A stretch of 64,000 nt of DNA from Methylosinus sp. LW4 (GCF_000379125.1 NZ_KB900626.1:901748-965747), one strand, 5' to 3'. Positions 53,346-63,039 are shown, counted from the first letter of the stretch. The notes: generated by a model not told the origin, from the sequence alone. Program-made: numbers and translations.

Positions 53346-54466
53346 ATGCGGCTCCCGATGGCGCGCTGCTGCTGACTCATCCGCTCTATCGCGCGGATAT
53401 CGCCGATATTCTCGCCGCCGATCTGCCCTGGGAGCGGCTCGCCGGGCGCACCATTCTCGTGACCGGGGCCAATGGCTTTCTGCCGGCGATGATGGTCGAC
53501 GCTCTGCTCGCTCTCGCCGAGAGCCGGCCGGACATCGGCCCGAATGTGCTGGCGCTGGTCCGTTCACGGGAAAAGGCCGAGCGCCGCTTTCGCGCGCATC
53601 TCGACAATCGCGCTCTGACGATCGTCGAAGGCGATGTGGTCGAGCCCTTCGATCAGCCCGGCGCGGTCGATATGATCGTCCACGCCGCCAGCCAGGCGAG
53701 CCCGCGCTATTATGGCATAGATCCGGTCGGCACGGCGGCGCCCAATGTGATCGGGACCTCGCGGCTGCTCGATCTGGCGCGGCGCAAGAACGCCTCCCGC
53801 TTCCTCTATTTCTCCAGCTCCGAGGTCTATGGCGCGCTGCCGCCGCAGGCCCAGCCGGTGGAGGAGACGGTGTTCGGCCGGCTCGATCCGGCGACCCAGC
53901 GCGCCTGCTACGCCGAGTCGAAGCGCATGGGGGAGACGCTCTGCGTCGCCCATTGCGCGCAATATGGGACGCAGGCGGTGATCGTGCGGCCCTTCCATAC
54001 TTACGGGCCGGGCATGCGGCTCGACGACGGCCGCGTCTTCGCGGATTTCGTGCGCGACATTGTGACGGGGCGGGACATCGTCCTCAACAGCGATGGATCG
54101 GCCGAGCGCGCCTTCTGCTATCTCGCCGACGCCGCCCGCGCCTTCTTCGCCGTGCTGCTGAAGGGGGAGGTCGGCCATGCCTATAATGTCGGCAATGGCG
54201 AGGCGGTCGCCTCCGTCCGCGGCCTCGCCGAGACTTTGGTGGGCCTCTATCCCGAGCGCGGTCTGTCGCTGCGCTCGAGCGTTCCGCTCTCCGGCTATTT
54301 GCCGAGCGTGGTTCAGCGCTCCGCCCCGGACACGACGCGGCTGGAGACGCTGGGCTGGCGCCCACGAATCGGAATCGCCGAAGGCTTCCGACGCACCATC
54401 GATATATACCGCGATATTTTCGCGGACGCCGCCGTCGTGGCCGCTCGAGCGCACGCTCTGCGATAG
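53342..54466 (+). CDS. NAD-dependent epimerase/dehydratase (extended SDR)
   Basis: A 374-residue extended SDR that acts on nucleotide sugars. The NAD loop is ILVTGANGFLPAMM, the Ser motif is FSSSEVYG, and the catalytic pair is in CYAESKRMGE. VIVRPFHTYGPGMRLDDGRVFADFVRDIVTGRDI and ERAFCYLADAARAFFAVL are family segments. It is coupled to the transketolase subunits by an ATGA overlap, so it probably modifies the sugar they produce. Possible reactions are epimerisation, dehydration or decarboxylation; none can be chosen from sequence. Confidence 0.9.
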   Translation: MNAAPDGALLLTHPLYRADIADILAADLPWERLAGRTILVTGANGFLPAMMVDALLALAESRPDIGPNVLALVRSREKAERRFRAHLDNRALTIVEGDVVEPFDQPGAVDMIVHAASQASPRYYGIDPVGTAAPNVIGTSRLLDLARRKNASRFLYFSSSEVYGALPPQAQPVEETVFGRLDPATQRACYAESKRMGETLCVAHCAQYGTQAVIVRPFHTYGPGMRLDDGRVFADFVRDIVTGRDIVLNSDGSAERAFCYLADAARAFFAVLLKGEVGHAYNVGNGEAVASVRGLAETLVGLYPERGLSLRSSVPLSGYLPSVVQRSAPDTTRLETLGWRPRIGIAEGFRRTIDIYRDIFADAAVVAARAHALR

Positions 54467-54693
54467 AATTCGCGCGATCAGCCGGAATTCATGCGCGAAA
54501 TCCAAAGTCGTCCCGTGAGAGCCTATCTTCGCGGCGCCTGCATTTTGTTAACCATGGCCTGTAGCGAACGGGTCACAGCCGGGCGATAAAGGGTTCGCGT
54601 GGCGTGGAAGGCCTTGTCTTCGCCAAAGAGACAGGGTCATTTGGGCGCGCGGCGAAGCTCCGGGAGCGGCTCGGAGCATTGGTCGGGGGCGGC

Positions 54694-55866
54694 GTGGTTT
54701 TGAAGACGCTTCGTATTTTCGGGGTTTTTGCGGCTGCTTCGCTCTCGGGCTGCAGCCTGCTTCCGGGCAGCGGCCCGTCGGGCGATGCGGTGATGACCGC
54801 CGGCGTGCCGAGCGAATCGCAGCCGGAGACGGCCTTCGCCCTCGTCGAGATCGACGGCCAAGTGGTGGCGGCGCTGGCCAAGCATGGCGCGCCGGGCCTG
54901 CGCGGGTCCTTCGGCGATTATCGTCCGCCGGCCTCGCAGCCGATCGGGGTCGGCGACACGTTGCAGATCACTCTTTGGGAGGCGGCTGCGGGCGGTTTGT
55001 TCTCCTCGCCGGCGACGGATCGAACCAGTCCGGGCTCGCGCTCGGCGGCGATTCCCGATCAGACGGTCGGGCGCGACGGCTCGGTGACGGTTCCCTACGC
55101 CGGGCGGATACAGGTCGCCGGCCGCACCCAGCAGGAGGTGGAGGCCGTCATCATCGAGCGGCTGCGCGGCAAGGCGATCGAGCCGCAGGCGCTGGTCAAT
55201 GTGTCGCGCAACATCAGTAATACGGCGACGGTGACGGGCGAGGTGACGCAGGGCGCGCGCGTGCCGCTGACCTTGCGCGGCGACCGCGTGATGGACGTCA
55301 TCGCCCAGGCGGGCGGCTTCCGCTCGCCGGTGCATGAGACCTTCGTCAGCCTGACGCGCGGCGACCGCACGGCGCGCGCGCCGATCCAGGCGTTGCTCGC
55401 CAATCCGCGCGAGAATATATTCGTGCGCCCGGGCGATGTGCTGACGGTGGAGCGCACGCCGCAGACTTTTACCGTCGCCGGCGCGACCGGGGCCAACGCC
55501 GTGGTGCCCTTCGACGCGCGGGGAATCACCCTGGAGGAGGCGATCGGCAAGGCCGGCGGCCTCGCGGACCAGCGCGCCGATCCGAGCGGGCTGTTCGTGC
55601 TGCGCTATGAGCAGACGGCTGTGATCGCGGATTATCCGACCGTGTCGCCGCTGCTGGCCTCGCAGCGTCAGGTTCCGGTGGCCTATCATCTCGACATGCG
55701 CAGTCCGGCGGCGCTGTTCACGGCGCGTCGGTTCGCGATGCGGGACAAGGACATATTATATGTGTCCAACGCGCCTGTGACGGAGATCGCCAAGGCGTTC
55801 CAGCTCGTTTCCATGCTGACGCAGCCGGCGATTCAGGGCGCTGCGGTCGGCGCTGCGGTGAAGTGA
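54694..55866 (+). CDS. Polysaccharide export outer-membrane lipoprotein (Wza-like)
   Basis: A 390-residue lipoprotein with a lipobox (AAASLSGC) at about residue 20. The polysaccharide biosynthesis/export domain begins IGVGDTLQITLWEAAAGG and DQTVGRDGSVTVPYAGRIQVAGRTQQEVEAVIIERL. Two SLBB-like ligand-binding segments follow (ATVTGEVTQGARVPLTLRGDRVMDVIAQAGGF and FTVAGATGANAVVPFDARGITLEEAIGKAGGL). It should form the outer-membrane pore for a capsule or exopolysaccharide. A GTG at 54694 with GGGGGC before it is preferred; an ATG at 54604 is possible. Confidence 0.9.
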   Translation: MVLKTLRIFGVFAAASLSGCSLLPGSGPSGDAVMTAGVPSESQPETAFALVEIDGQVVAALAKHGAPGLRGSFGDYRPPASQPIGVGDTLQITLWEAAAGGLFSSPATDRTSPGSRSAAIPDQTVGRDGSVTVPYAGRIQVAGRTQQEVEAVIIERLRGKAIEPQALVNVSRNISNTATVTGEVTQGARVPLTLRGDRVMDVIAQAGGFRSPVHETFVSLTRGDRTARAPIQALLANPRENIFVRPGDVLTVERTPQTFTVAGATGANAVVPFDARGITLEEAIGKAGGLADQRADPSGLFVLRYEQTAVIADYPTVSPLLASQRQVPVAYHLDMRSPAALFTARRFAMRDKDILYVSNAPVTEIAKAFQLVSMLTQPAIQGAAVGAAVK

Positions 55867-56052
55867 CCACTCATGCGCGAAACTATTATCGGGACGTCTG
55901 AAATTCGTCCCGAGGCGTGATAGCGATTGACGCGACGGCAAGCCGCGGGCAAGCTGACGATGGATATTATTGCGGTGCAATAGAGCGCGTGGCCGCTGGT
56001 GAGGACGCCAGACAAGGGCTGCGAGGGCGGGCTTGGTTTTCGAGGGGGTTTC

Positions 56053-56805
56053 TTGGCGAACCGATTGAACACGAGCCTTTTGGCGATCGGCGAGCGGCGC
56101 GTGCTGCAGGCGCTGGCGCCGCGGCTGCCCGTCTGGACCACGCCGGATCATCTGACGGCGGCCGGGCTGATCGGCGCGGCGATGACGGCGGCGGGCTTCG
56201 CGCTCAGCCATTGGTCGGCCGGCTTCCTCGCAGTGGTCGTGGCGGGCCTGTTCCTGAACTGGTTCGGCGATTCGCTCGACGGGACGTTGGCCCGCTATCG
56301 CGGGATCGAGCGTCCGCGCTACGGCTTCCTTCTGGACCATTCGAGCGATCTGATCGCGCAGAGCCTGATCGTCGTGGGCCTCGGCGTCTCGCCCTATTTC
56401 ACGCTTCCGTCGGCGCTGTTCGTGCTGTCGCTCTATCTGCTGATGAGCTCCTACACCTATCTGCGCGTGGCGACGGCGGGCGTGCATCGCCTGTCCTATG
56501 GCGGCATGGGCGCGACGGAGTTCCGCATTCTGGTCGCGGCCTGGAGCCTCTTCGCCTGCTGGCTCGGCCCGCAGGTGGTGGAGGCGCGGCTGTGGCGCTT
56601 CTCCATTCTCGACGTGACGATCGGAACGATGTCGGCTATCGCCTTCGCGCTCTTCGTGCTGATGGTGCGTCAGGATCTGTCGCGGATGGACCGCGACGAC
56701 GACCAGGAGACGGCGACCATTCACCGCCTGCCGACGCGCCGCCACGCGGCCGAGCCGGCTGCGGCCGAGCCTGCGCGCGAGCTTCCCGGCGTCTCGGCCG
56801 GCTGA
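56053..56805 (+). CDS. CDP-alcohol phosphotransferase family protein (intact motif)
   Basis: A 250-residue integral membrane enzyme with the complete motif: NWFGDSLDGTLARYRG then RYGFLLDHSSDL. It transfers a phosphoalcohol from a CDP-alcohol, or uses one as acceptor. About six helices surround the active site. It starts at a TTG preceded by a strong AGGGGG ribosome site. It is the paralogue of the degenerate protein encoded at 50738-51397, and the two flank the transketolase-SDR-export genes. The alcohol is not known. A soluble Ala/Pro-rich tail follows the last helix. Confidence 0.88.
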   Translation: MANRLNTSLLAIGERRVLQALAPRLPVWTTPDHLTAAGLIGAAMTAAGFALSHWSAGFLAVVVAGLFLNWFGDSLDGTLARYRGIERPRYGFLLDHSSDLIAQSLIVVGLGVSPYFTLPSALFVLSLYLLMSSYTYLRVATAGVHRLSYGGMGATEFRILVAAWSLFACWLGPQVVEARLWRFSILDVTIGTMSAIAFALFVLMVRQDLSRMDRDDDQETATIHRLPTRRHAAEPAAAEPARELPGVSAG

Positions 56806-56910
56806 CGACGACGAAACAGGACGGCAGGCCCGGTTTTGACGGCGCATCAGATTTTCCAGCGTGACGACCTCTGGCGGGGCGCCGTCCTGCGGCGCGAGCG
56901 TGAGCTCGCG

Positions 56911-56940
56911 GCGGGACTTGCTTTCGCGGGACTTGCTTTC
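56911..56940 (+). repeat. Perfect 15-bp tandem duplication
   Basis: GCGGGACTTGCTTTC is present twice in direct succession (56911-56925 and 56926-56940) in the 212-base space before hpnA. Confidence 0.85.
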
Positions 56941-57017
56941 ATGGGCGCGCGCCCCAGATGCGACGTGGGAGCGACGCCTCCGGCGCCGCCACAATGGAGC
57001 CTGTCGACGTTTTGGCC

Positions 57018-58070
57018 ATGACGAGCGACATGCGCGATATCGCCCTCGTCACTGGCGCGAGCGGTTTCATCGGAGGAGCGGTCGCCGGCCTGCTGCACGA
57101 GCAGGGCTTTCGCGTGCGCGCTTTCGTCCGGCCGACGAGCCCGCGCGCCAATCTCCGCCCGCAATATGAGATTTTCGAAGGCGATGTGACCGATCGCGAG
57201 AGCCTGCGCGCCGCGCTCTCCGGCGTGCGCTACCTCTTCCATGTCGCCGCCGACTATCGCCTCTGGGCGCCCGATCCCGCTGTCGTCATGCGCACCAATC
57301 TCGAGGGAACGCGCATCGTCATGGAGGAGGCGCTGCGCGCCGGCGTCGAGCGAATCGTCCATACCAGCAGCGTCGCGACGCTCGCGCCCGACGCCTCCGG
57401 CCTCTGCGACGAGACGCGCCGGCTCGCGGCCTGCGACCGCCTCGGCGCCTATAAGCGCAGCAAGCTCCTCTCGGAGCGGCTGGTCGAGGATATGGTGGAG
57501 CGGCTGCAGCTGCCGGCCATCATCGTGAATCCCTCCGCGCCGCTCGGCCCGGGCGACGTCCGCCCGACGCCGACCGGCCGCATCGTCCTCGAGGCGATGC
57601 GCGGCAATATGCCGGCCTATGTCGACACTGGCCTCGCCGTGGTGCATGTGGCCGATGTCGCCGCCGGCCATCTCGCCGCTCTGCGCCAGGGACGAATTGG
57701 CGAGCGCTATATTCTCGGCGGCGAGAATGTCGAGCTCTCCGAGCTGCTCGCCGAGGTGGCGAGGCTCGTCGGCGGCCGTCCGCCGCTCATGCGCCTGCCG
57801 CGCTGGCCGCTGCTGCCGCTGGCGCACGCCAATGAGGCGTTGGCGCGGCTCACCGGCCGCGAGCCTTTCCTCAATGTCGAGAGCCTGCGTCTCTCGGCGA
57901 CGACCATGTTCTTCGACGATTCCAAGGCGCGCCGCGAGCTCGGCTACTGCTCGCGCCCCTATCGGCAGGCCCTCGCCGACGCCGTGGAATGGTTCGGCGC
58001 CCGCGCCGCCGAGACGCGGCAGGCGCCGCGCGACGCACGCCGCGCGCCGGACGGAGCGCCGGGCGAATAG
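57018..58070 (+). CDS. hpnA: Hopanoid-associated sugar epimerase HpnA
   Basis: A 350-residue extended SDR matching the hopanoid-associated epimerase family. The NAD loop is LVTGASGFIGGAVAGLLHEQGFRVRAFVRPTSPRANL. HVAADYRLWAPDPAVVMRTNLEGTRIVMEEAL and VERIVHTSSVATLAP are hallmark segments, and the catalytic YKRSK pair is present. VNPSAPLGPGD and FNVESLRLS-like segments follow. HpnA is thought to act on hopanoid side chains or their sugars. No other hpn gene is in the window. The start may also be the ATG at 57030. Confidence 0.88.
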   Translation: MTSDMRDIALVTGASGFIGGAVAGLLHEQGFRVRAFVRPTSPRANLRPQYEIFEGDVTDRESLRAALSGVRYLFHVAADYRLWAPDPAVVMRTNLEGTRIVMEEALRAGVERIVHTSSVATLAPDASGLCDETRRLAACDRLGAYKRSKLLSERLVEDMVERLQLPAIIVNPSAPLGPGDVRPTPTGRIVLEAMRGNMPAYVDTGLAVVHVADVAAGHLAALRQGRIGERYILGGENVELSELLAEVARLVGGRPPLMRLPRWPLLPLAHANEALARLTGREPFLNVESLRLSATTMFFDDSKARRELGYCSRPYRQALADAVEWFGARAAETRQAPRDARRAPDGAPGE

Positions 58071-58164
58071 CGTCGGCGCCCTTGTAGCGTCAGCGCCCTT
58101 GCGCGCGGCCGCGCGACGAGGCAATTCTCCGCGCGTGGCTGGGTTTTCTCAAGACGAGCGTCGG

Positions 58165-58503
58165 ATGATCATCGATCGGCGTCCGCCCGCGCGCGGCGCG
58201 GGACGGCGCTTGCTCTTTCTCATGCGTTTCGCCGCATCGGCGGCGGCGCTCTCAATTCCCGAGGCGGCTTTCGCGCAGGCGGCTCCCGGCTTCAATCTCT
58301 GCGTGCAGCCGGGCGCGCCCCCTTGCGTCTTCATGCCCGGCCGGGCGGCGGAGGCCTGCGGGGCCGAGGTCGAGGCCTATATCGCCTCCGTGTTCCATTA
58401 TCGCGAATGTCTCTCCAAGGAGAGCGAGCGCGTGATTCGCGAATCGAACGACGTCATCGACCATTGGCGATGCCGGGAGCGCGGCGAGCGGTGCCGCAAA
58501 TGA
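58165..58503 (+). CDS. Small Cys-containing secreted protein
   Basis: A 112-residue protein with a signal peptide-like N-terminus (FLMRFAASAAALSIPEAAFAQ). The mature part has six or more Cys (LCVQPG, PCVFMPG, EACGAEV, RECLS, HWRCRERGERC), suggesting disulfides in the periplasm. No family is recognised. It overlaps the glycosyltransferase gene by four bases (ATGA), so it belongs to the same unit. Confidence 0.62.
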   Translation: MIIDRRPPARGAGRRLLFLMRFAASAAALSIPEAAFAQAAPGFNLCVQPGAPPCVFMPGRAAEACGAEVEAYIASVFHYRECLSKESERVIRESNDVIDHWRCRERGERCRK

Positions 58504-59798
58504 AGCGGCCCGTGGTCTATGACGTCACGCGGCTCGTCACGCGCGCGCTCAATCCGACGCCCAATGGCATAGATCGGGTCGATTTCGCCCTGGCGCGGCA
58601 TTTTCTCTCGGGCGAGGGCGGCGTCGCGCTGGCCGCGGCGGCGCTCGGGCCGCGGCTCGCCTCCGCCGAGGCGGGGCTGCGCACGCTCATCGACATAGAG
58701 ACCTATTGGAACGAGCTTCGCGATTCCTCCACGGACGACGGCGCCTCCACGGACGAGATGTACGAGCGTGTGGTCGCCTCGCTCGGCGCGACGCCGCAGG
58801 AGCCGCGGGCGCCGAGGGTGGCGCGTCGCGATTGGGCGATCGTTCGAGAGAATTGGCGCGCCATGCGGCGCTGGGCTCTGCGTCTCGGGCGGCCGCCGTC
58901 GGAGGCGCCGGCGGGCGCCGTGTTCTTCAATGCGAGCCAGTTTCCCGTGCATAAGGAATGGCATTTGCGCTGGCTCGACGCGCGGCCGGACGTGAAGCCC
59001 GTCTTCTTCGTCTATGATCTCCTGCCGCTGGACGCGCCCGAATTCTTCCGTCCGGCCGAGCGCGACAAGCATCGTCTGGTCATGGGCAATATCGTGCGGC
59101 GGGCGGCGGGGGTCGTCGTCGCATCGGCTTCGGTCGCGCGCCGGGTCGCGGACTATGCGAAAGAGAAGGGCAGGGGCGATCTGCCGGTCTGCGTCGCCGG
59201 CCTGCCGGCGGCGCCCGCCTTCGAGCGCGAGGCGGTCGCCGATCCGCGGCTCGCCGACACGCCTTATTTCGTCTTCTGCAGCACGATCGAGCCGCGCAAG
59301 AATCATATGCTTCTGCTCGACGTCTGGCGCGAGCTGGCCGAGCGCGAGGGCGCAGGCGCGCCCAAGCTCGTCCTCGTCGGCAAGCGCGGCTGGCACAATG
59401 AGAATGTGCTCCGCATGCTGGAGCGCTGCGCGGCCCTGCGCCCGCATGTGGTGGAGGCCTCCGGCCTGTCGACGCCGGCGATGCGGCGGCTGCTGGCCGG
59501 CGCTCGCGCCGCGCTCGCGCCCTCCTTCGCGGAAGGATTCGGGCTCCCCATCGCCGAGGCCGCGGCCTGCGGCGCCCCGATCATCGCCTCCGACATAGAG
59601 ATTTTTCGCGAGATCGCCGACGACACGCTCGACTATATCGATCCGCTCGACGGCCTCGGCTGGCGCGACGCGATCCTCGACTATAGCGCCCCCGATTCGC
59701 CGCGCCGCGCCGCGGCTTCGCGGCGGATCGCAGGGTTCCCGCGCCGCGACGCCGCTTCTTTTTTCGAGACGATCGACGAATTCCTCCGCGCTTTGTGA
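58500..59798 (+). CDS. Glycosyltransferase family 1 (GT4-like)
   Basis: A 432-residue GT-B glycosyltransferase. The C-terminal domain has TPYFVFCSTIEPRKNHMLLLDVWRELAEREG, VLVGKRGWHNENVLRML and the donor-binding ALAPSFAEGFGLPIAEAAACGAPIIASDIEIFREI. The N-terminal half is long, with an inserted region around residues 90-150. It transfers a sugar from an NDP-sugar in polysaccharide or LPS synthesis. It lies at the end of the glycan island and just before the pyrH cluster. Confidence 0.9.
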   Translation: MKRPVVYDVTRLVTRALNPTPNGIDRVDFALARHFLSGEGGVALAAAALGPRLASAEAGLRTLIDIETYWNELRDSSTDDGASTDEMYERVVASLGATPQEPRAPRVARRDWAIVRENWRAMRRWALRLGRPPSEAPAGAVFFNASQFPVHKEWHLRWLDARPDVKPVFFVYDLLPLDAPEFFRPAERDKHRLVMGNIVRRAAGVVVASASVARRVADYAKEKGRGDLPVCVAGLPAAPAFEREAVADPRLADTPYFVFCSTIEPRKNHMLLLDVWRELAEREGAGAPKLVLVGKRGWHNENVLRMLERCAALRPHVVEASGLSTPAMRRLLAGARAALAPSFAEGFGLPIAEAAACGAPIIASDIEIFREIADDTLDYIDPLDGLGWRDAILDYSAPDSPRRAAASRRIAGFPRRDAASFFETIDEFLRAL

Positions 59799-59893
59799 AC
59801 GCGCCCGTTTCCGCGGCGCGGCGCGCCTTGCCGGAGCGGCGGCGGTTTCCTATTAAGGTCGAACAAAGGCTCACCAGCGAAAGAGAGGCGTCG

Positions 59894-60622
59894 ATGACGG
59901 ACCCTTCGAGCCCGCCGAAATGGAAGCGGGTCGTCGTCAAGCTCTCGGGCGAGGCGCTGATGGGCGACGCCCCGCATGGCCTGCACGCGCCGACATTGGA
60001 GCGCATCGCCAAGGATCTCGCCGCCTCCGCCGCGCTCGGCGTGCAGATCGCGGTCGTCGTCGGCGGCGGCAATTTCTTTCGCGGCATTCAAGGCGCCGAC
60101 AAGGGCATAGAGCGCGCTCGCGCCGATTCGATCGGCATGCTGGCGACGGTGATGAACGGGCTCGCGCTCGAGCAGGCGATAGAAGCGCAGGGCCGCCAGG
60201 CGCGCGCGCTCTCGGCCGTGCCCATGCCCTCGCTCTGCGAATCCTATTCGCGGCGGGCGGCGCTGCATCATCTCGACAAGGGCCGCGTCGTCATCGCCGC
60301 CGGCGGCACGGGCCTGCCTTTCTTCACCACCGACACGCCCGCCGTGGTGCGCGCCGCCGAGCTTTCGGCCGACGCCGTGCTGAAGGCGACTCAGGTCGAC
60401 GGCGTCTATACCGCCGATCCCAAGCGCGACCCTTCGGCGCGGCGCTATGAGCAGCTGACTCATGACGAGGCCATCGCCAAAAGCCTCGCCGTGATGGACA
60501 CCGCAGCCTTCGCTCTTGCCCGCGAGAACAAGATTCCCATAATCGTCTTCTCCATCGCCGAGGCGGGCGCGATCCGCGCGGTGCTGGAAGGAAGAGGGCG
60601 GGCCACCCATGTCGTTCCTTAG
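59894..60622 (+). CDS. pyrH: Uridylate kinase PyrH
   Basis: A 242-residue hexameric amino-acid-kinase-fold enzyme that phosphorylates UMP to UDP. Segments KRVVVKLSGEALMGD, VVVGGGNFFRGI, GMLATVMNGLALEQAIEAQG, IAAGGTGLPFFTTDTPAVVRAAEL and VDGVYTADPKRDPSARRY are all present. The ATG at 59894 puts the catalytic region at the N-terminus and follows an AGAGAGG ribosome site. It begins the conserved cluster pyrH-frr-uppS-cdsA-dxr. Confidence 0.96.
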   Translation: MTDPSSPPKWKRVVVKLSGEALMGDAPHGLHAPTLERIAKDLAASAALGVQIAVVVGGGNFFRGIQGADKGIERARADSIGMLATVMNGLALEQAIEAQGRQARALSAVPMPSLCESYSRRAALHHLDKGRVVIAAGGTGLPFFTTDTPAVVRAAELSADAVLKATQVDGVYTADPKRDPSARRYEQLTHDEAIAKSLAVMDTAAFALARENKIPIIVFSIAEAGAIRAVLEGRGRATHVVP

Positions 60623-60752
60623 CGGACGAGCGCCTTCTGGATGCGGCGGCGATTTCCGCCTCGGCGGATTATGTTCTATGAAACGCTCCGACCCTGAGCC
60701 GGCGCGGCCCGCTCGTTCGAACCGAAGACATCACGAATAGGCAAAGTTTCCT

Positions 60753-61313
60753 ATGGCTCAGACTTTCGATCTGCCCGAACTGAAACGCCGCATGCAGGGC
60801 GCGCTGGCGACCCTCAAGCACGAGCTCGGCGGGCTTCGCACCGGACGCGCCTCGGCGAGCCTGCTGGAGCCGATCCATGTCGAGGCCTATGGCCAGGCGA
60901 CTCCGCTCAATCAGGTGGCGACGATCAGCGTGCCGGAGTCGCGCATGCTGGCCGTGCAGGTGTGGGACAAGGGCCTCGTCGGCGCCGTCGACAAGGCGAT
61001 TCGCGATTCCAATCTCGGGCTCTCGCCGACCATCGAGGGTCAGGTGCTGCGCATTCGCACGCCGGAGCTCAACGAGCAGCGCCGCAAGGAGCTGGTGAAG
61101 GTCGCGCACAAATATGCCGAGGATGCGCGGGTCTCGGTGCGCCACGTTCGGCGCGACGGCATCGATATATTGAAGAAGCTGCTGAAAGATCACGCTCTTC
61201 CCGAGGACGACTCCAAGCGTCACGAGGCCGAGGTGCAGAAGGCGACCGACGAGTCGGTGCGCGAGATCGACACCATGCTCGCGCAAAAAGAAAAAGAGAT
61301 CATGCAAGTTTGA
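60753..61313 (+). CDS. frr: Ribosome recycling factor Frr
   Basis: A 186-residue protein that, with EF-G, splits the post-termination ribosome. [53 protein letters not shown] and [23 protein letters not shown] and [27 protein letters not shown] are signatures. Length is standard. It follows pyrH after 130 bases. Confidence 0.97.
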   Translation: MAQTFDLPELKRRMQGALATLKHELGGLRTGRASASLLEPIHVEAYGQATPLNQVATISVPESRMLAVQVWDKGLVGAVDKAIRDSNLGLSPTIEGQVLRIRTPELNEQRRKELVKVAHKYAEDARVSVRHVRRDGIDILKKLLKDHALPEDDSKRHEAEVQKATDESVREIDTMLAQKEKEIMQV

Positions 61314-61386
61314 TTTGTCTTTTCGATTTTCACGAGACGCCGGCCGGTCCGGCCCGAGCTCTCGAGTATGGCGCGGAACAAAAAAA

Positions 61387-62166
61387 ATGGGAGATGGTGG
61401 AATATTGGAGCTGGGAGCGCCGGCCTTGGCGCCGAGATCCGGGCCGCGTCATGTCGCTTTGATCATGGACGGCAACGGCCGCTGGGCGGCCGCGCGAGGC
61501 CTGCCGCGATTCGAGGGTCATAGGCGTGGCGTCGACGCTCTGCGCAAGACCGTGCGCGCGGCGATCGAGCTCGGAGTGGATTATCTGACGGTCTATTCCT
61601 TTTCTGTGGAAAATTGGTCGCGTCCGCCCGAGGAGGTGCAGAGCCTGCTCGCGCTGCTGCATCGGTTCATCCGCAACGACCTCGCCGAGCTGCAAGGCAA
61701 TAATGTTCGCGTGAAGGTCATCGGCGCGCGCGCGGATCTCTCGGCCGAGATCGCCGGGCTGCTGCGCGAGGCCGAGCAGATGACCGCCGCCAACACTGGT
61801 CTCACCCTCGTCGTCGCCTTCAATTATGGCGCGCGGCAGGAGATCGCCGCCGCGGCGCGCGCGCTCGCGGAGGAGGTCGCCGCCGGCCGTCTGCGTCCGC
61901 AGGACATAGACGCCGAGGCGATCGCCCGACGTCTCGACACGGCCGATATTCCCGATCCCGATCTCATCATCCGCACCAGCGGCGAGCAGCGCCTGTCCAA
62001 TTTCATGCTGTGGCAGGCCGCCTATGCGGAGCTGCTGTTCGTGCCGGTCCATTGGCCGGACTTCAGCCGGGCGGATTTCGAGGCGGCGATCGACGAATAT
62101 GCGCAGCGCGATCGGCGTTTCGGCGGGCTGGCGCCGGTCGATCGCAGAGCGAAGACCGCTTCATGA
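61387..62166 (+). CDS. uppS: Isoprenyl (undecaprenyl) diphosphate synthase UppS
   Basis: A 259-residue cis-prenyltransferase that builds the C55 lipid carrier for peptidoglycan and surface glycans. The substrate-binding loop is [30 protein letters not shown] (catalytic Asp). [23 protein letters not shown] and [26 protein letters not shown] complete the family blocks. The ATG at 61387 is selected; an earlier frame start at 61315 adds unconserved residues. It overlaps cdsA by four bases. Confidence 0.95.
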   Translation: MGDGGILELGAPALAPRSGPRHVALIMDGNGRWAAARGLPRFEGHRRGVDALRKTVRAAIELGVDYLTVYSFSVENWSRPPEEVQSLLALLHRFIRNDLAELQGNNVRVKVIGARADLSAEIAGLLREAEQMTAANTGLTLVVAFNYGARQEIAAAARALAEEVAAGRLRPQDIDAEAIARRLDTADIPDPDLIIRTSGEQRLSNFMLWQAAYAELLFVPVHWPDFSRADFEAAIDEYAQRDRRFGGLAPVDRRAKTAS

Positions 62167-63029
62167 GCGAATCTTTCGAGCCGCCCGCCGCCAAAGCCGG
62201 CGCGAGGGGCGGTCAATTCTCCGATCTCGGTCCCCGCATCGGCTCGGCGGCGGCGCTGATCGCGACCGCGGTCGTCGCGCTCTATGTCGGCGGCGACGCT
62301 TTCGCGCTGTTCTGGCTGCTCGCCGGCTTCGCCGTCTCCTGGGAGTGGCAGAGCATCGTCGGCGGCAAGATGGCGCTCGCGCGCTTCGCGCTCGGCGGCG
62401 CCTCTCTCGCCGGGGCGACGGCCTTCGCCGCCCATGGCGGCGGCCCGGCCGCGCTGGTCTCGCTCGTCTTCTTCTCGGCGATTCTCGCAATTCTCGCCGG
62501 GCCCGGCCGCCGGCTGTGGGCGCCGGCCGGCCTGCTCTACGCTGGCTCCTTGATCGTCTCCACCAATGTGCTGCGCCATTCGTCCGATTATGGCGCGCTC
62601 TCCATCGCCTGGCTGTTCGCCGTGGTCTGGGGCACGGATGTGATGGCCTATTTCGGCGGCCGCCTGATCGGCGGGCCGAAGCTATGGCCGCGCGTCTCGC
62701 CGGGCAAGACCTGGTCGGGAACGCTGGTCGGCGTCGCCAGCGGCGCGCTGGCGGGCGTCGGCGTCGTCTATCTCAGCCGCTGGAGCGCGGCGGCGACCCT
62801 GCCTTTGTTTTTCGTCGGCATTGTCGCGGCGGCGCTGGCCCAGGCGGGCGATCTTTTCGAATCCTGGATCAAGCGACGCTTCGGCGTGAAGGATTCGAGC
62901 CGGCTCATCCCCGGCCATGGCGGCGTGATGGATCGCGTCGACGGCTTCATCTTCGCCAGCGCCTTCGCGGCCATGCTCGGCGGTTTGCGCGGTCAGGAGT
63001 CCCTGGCCGCCGGCATCTTCATCTGGTAG
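62163..63029 (+). CDS. cdsA: Phosphatidate cytidylyltransferase CdsA
   Basis: A 288-residue integral membrane enzyme that makes CDP-diacylglycerol from phosphatidate and CTP. The C-terminal signature is [30 protein letters not shown]. About eight helices precede it, with [22 protein letters not shown] in a loop. The start overlaps the uppS stop (ATGA). CDP-lipid supply links it functionally to the CDP-alcohol enzymes earlier in the window. Confidence 0.95.
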   Translation: MSESFEPPAAKAGARGGQFSDLGPRIGSAAALIATAVVALYVGGDAFALFWLLAGFAVSWEWQSIVGGKMALARFALGGASLAGATAFAAHGGGPAALVSLVFFSAILAILAGPGRRLWAPAGLLYAGSLIVSTNVLRHSSDYGALSIAWLFAVVWGTDVMAYFGGRLIGGPKLWPRVSPGKTWSGTLVGVASGALAGVGVVYLSRWSAAATLPLFFVGIVAAALAQAGDLFESWIKRRFGVKDSSRLIPGHGGVMDRVDGFIFASAFAAMLGGLRGQESLAAGIFIW

Positions 63030-63039
63030 GCGGCGTCAC

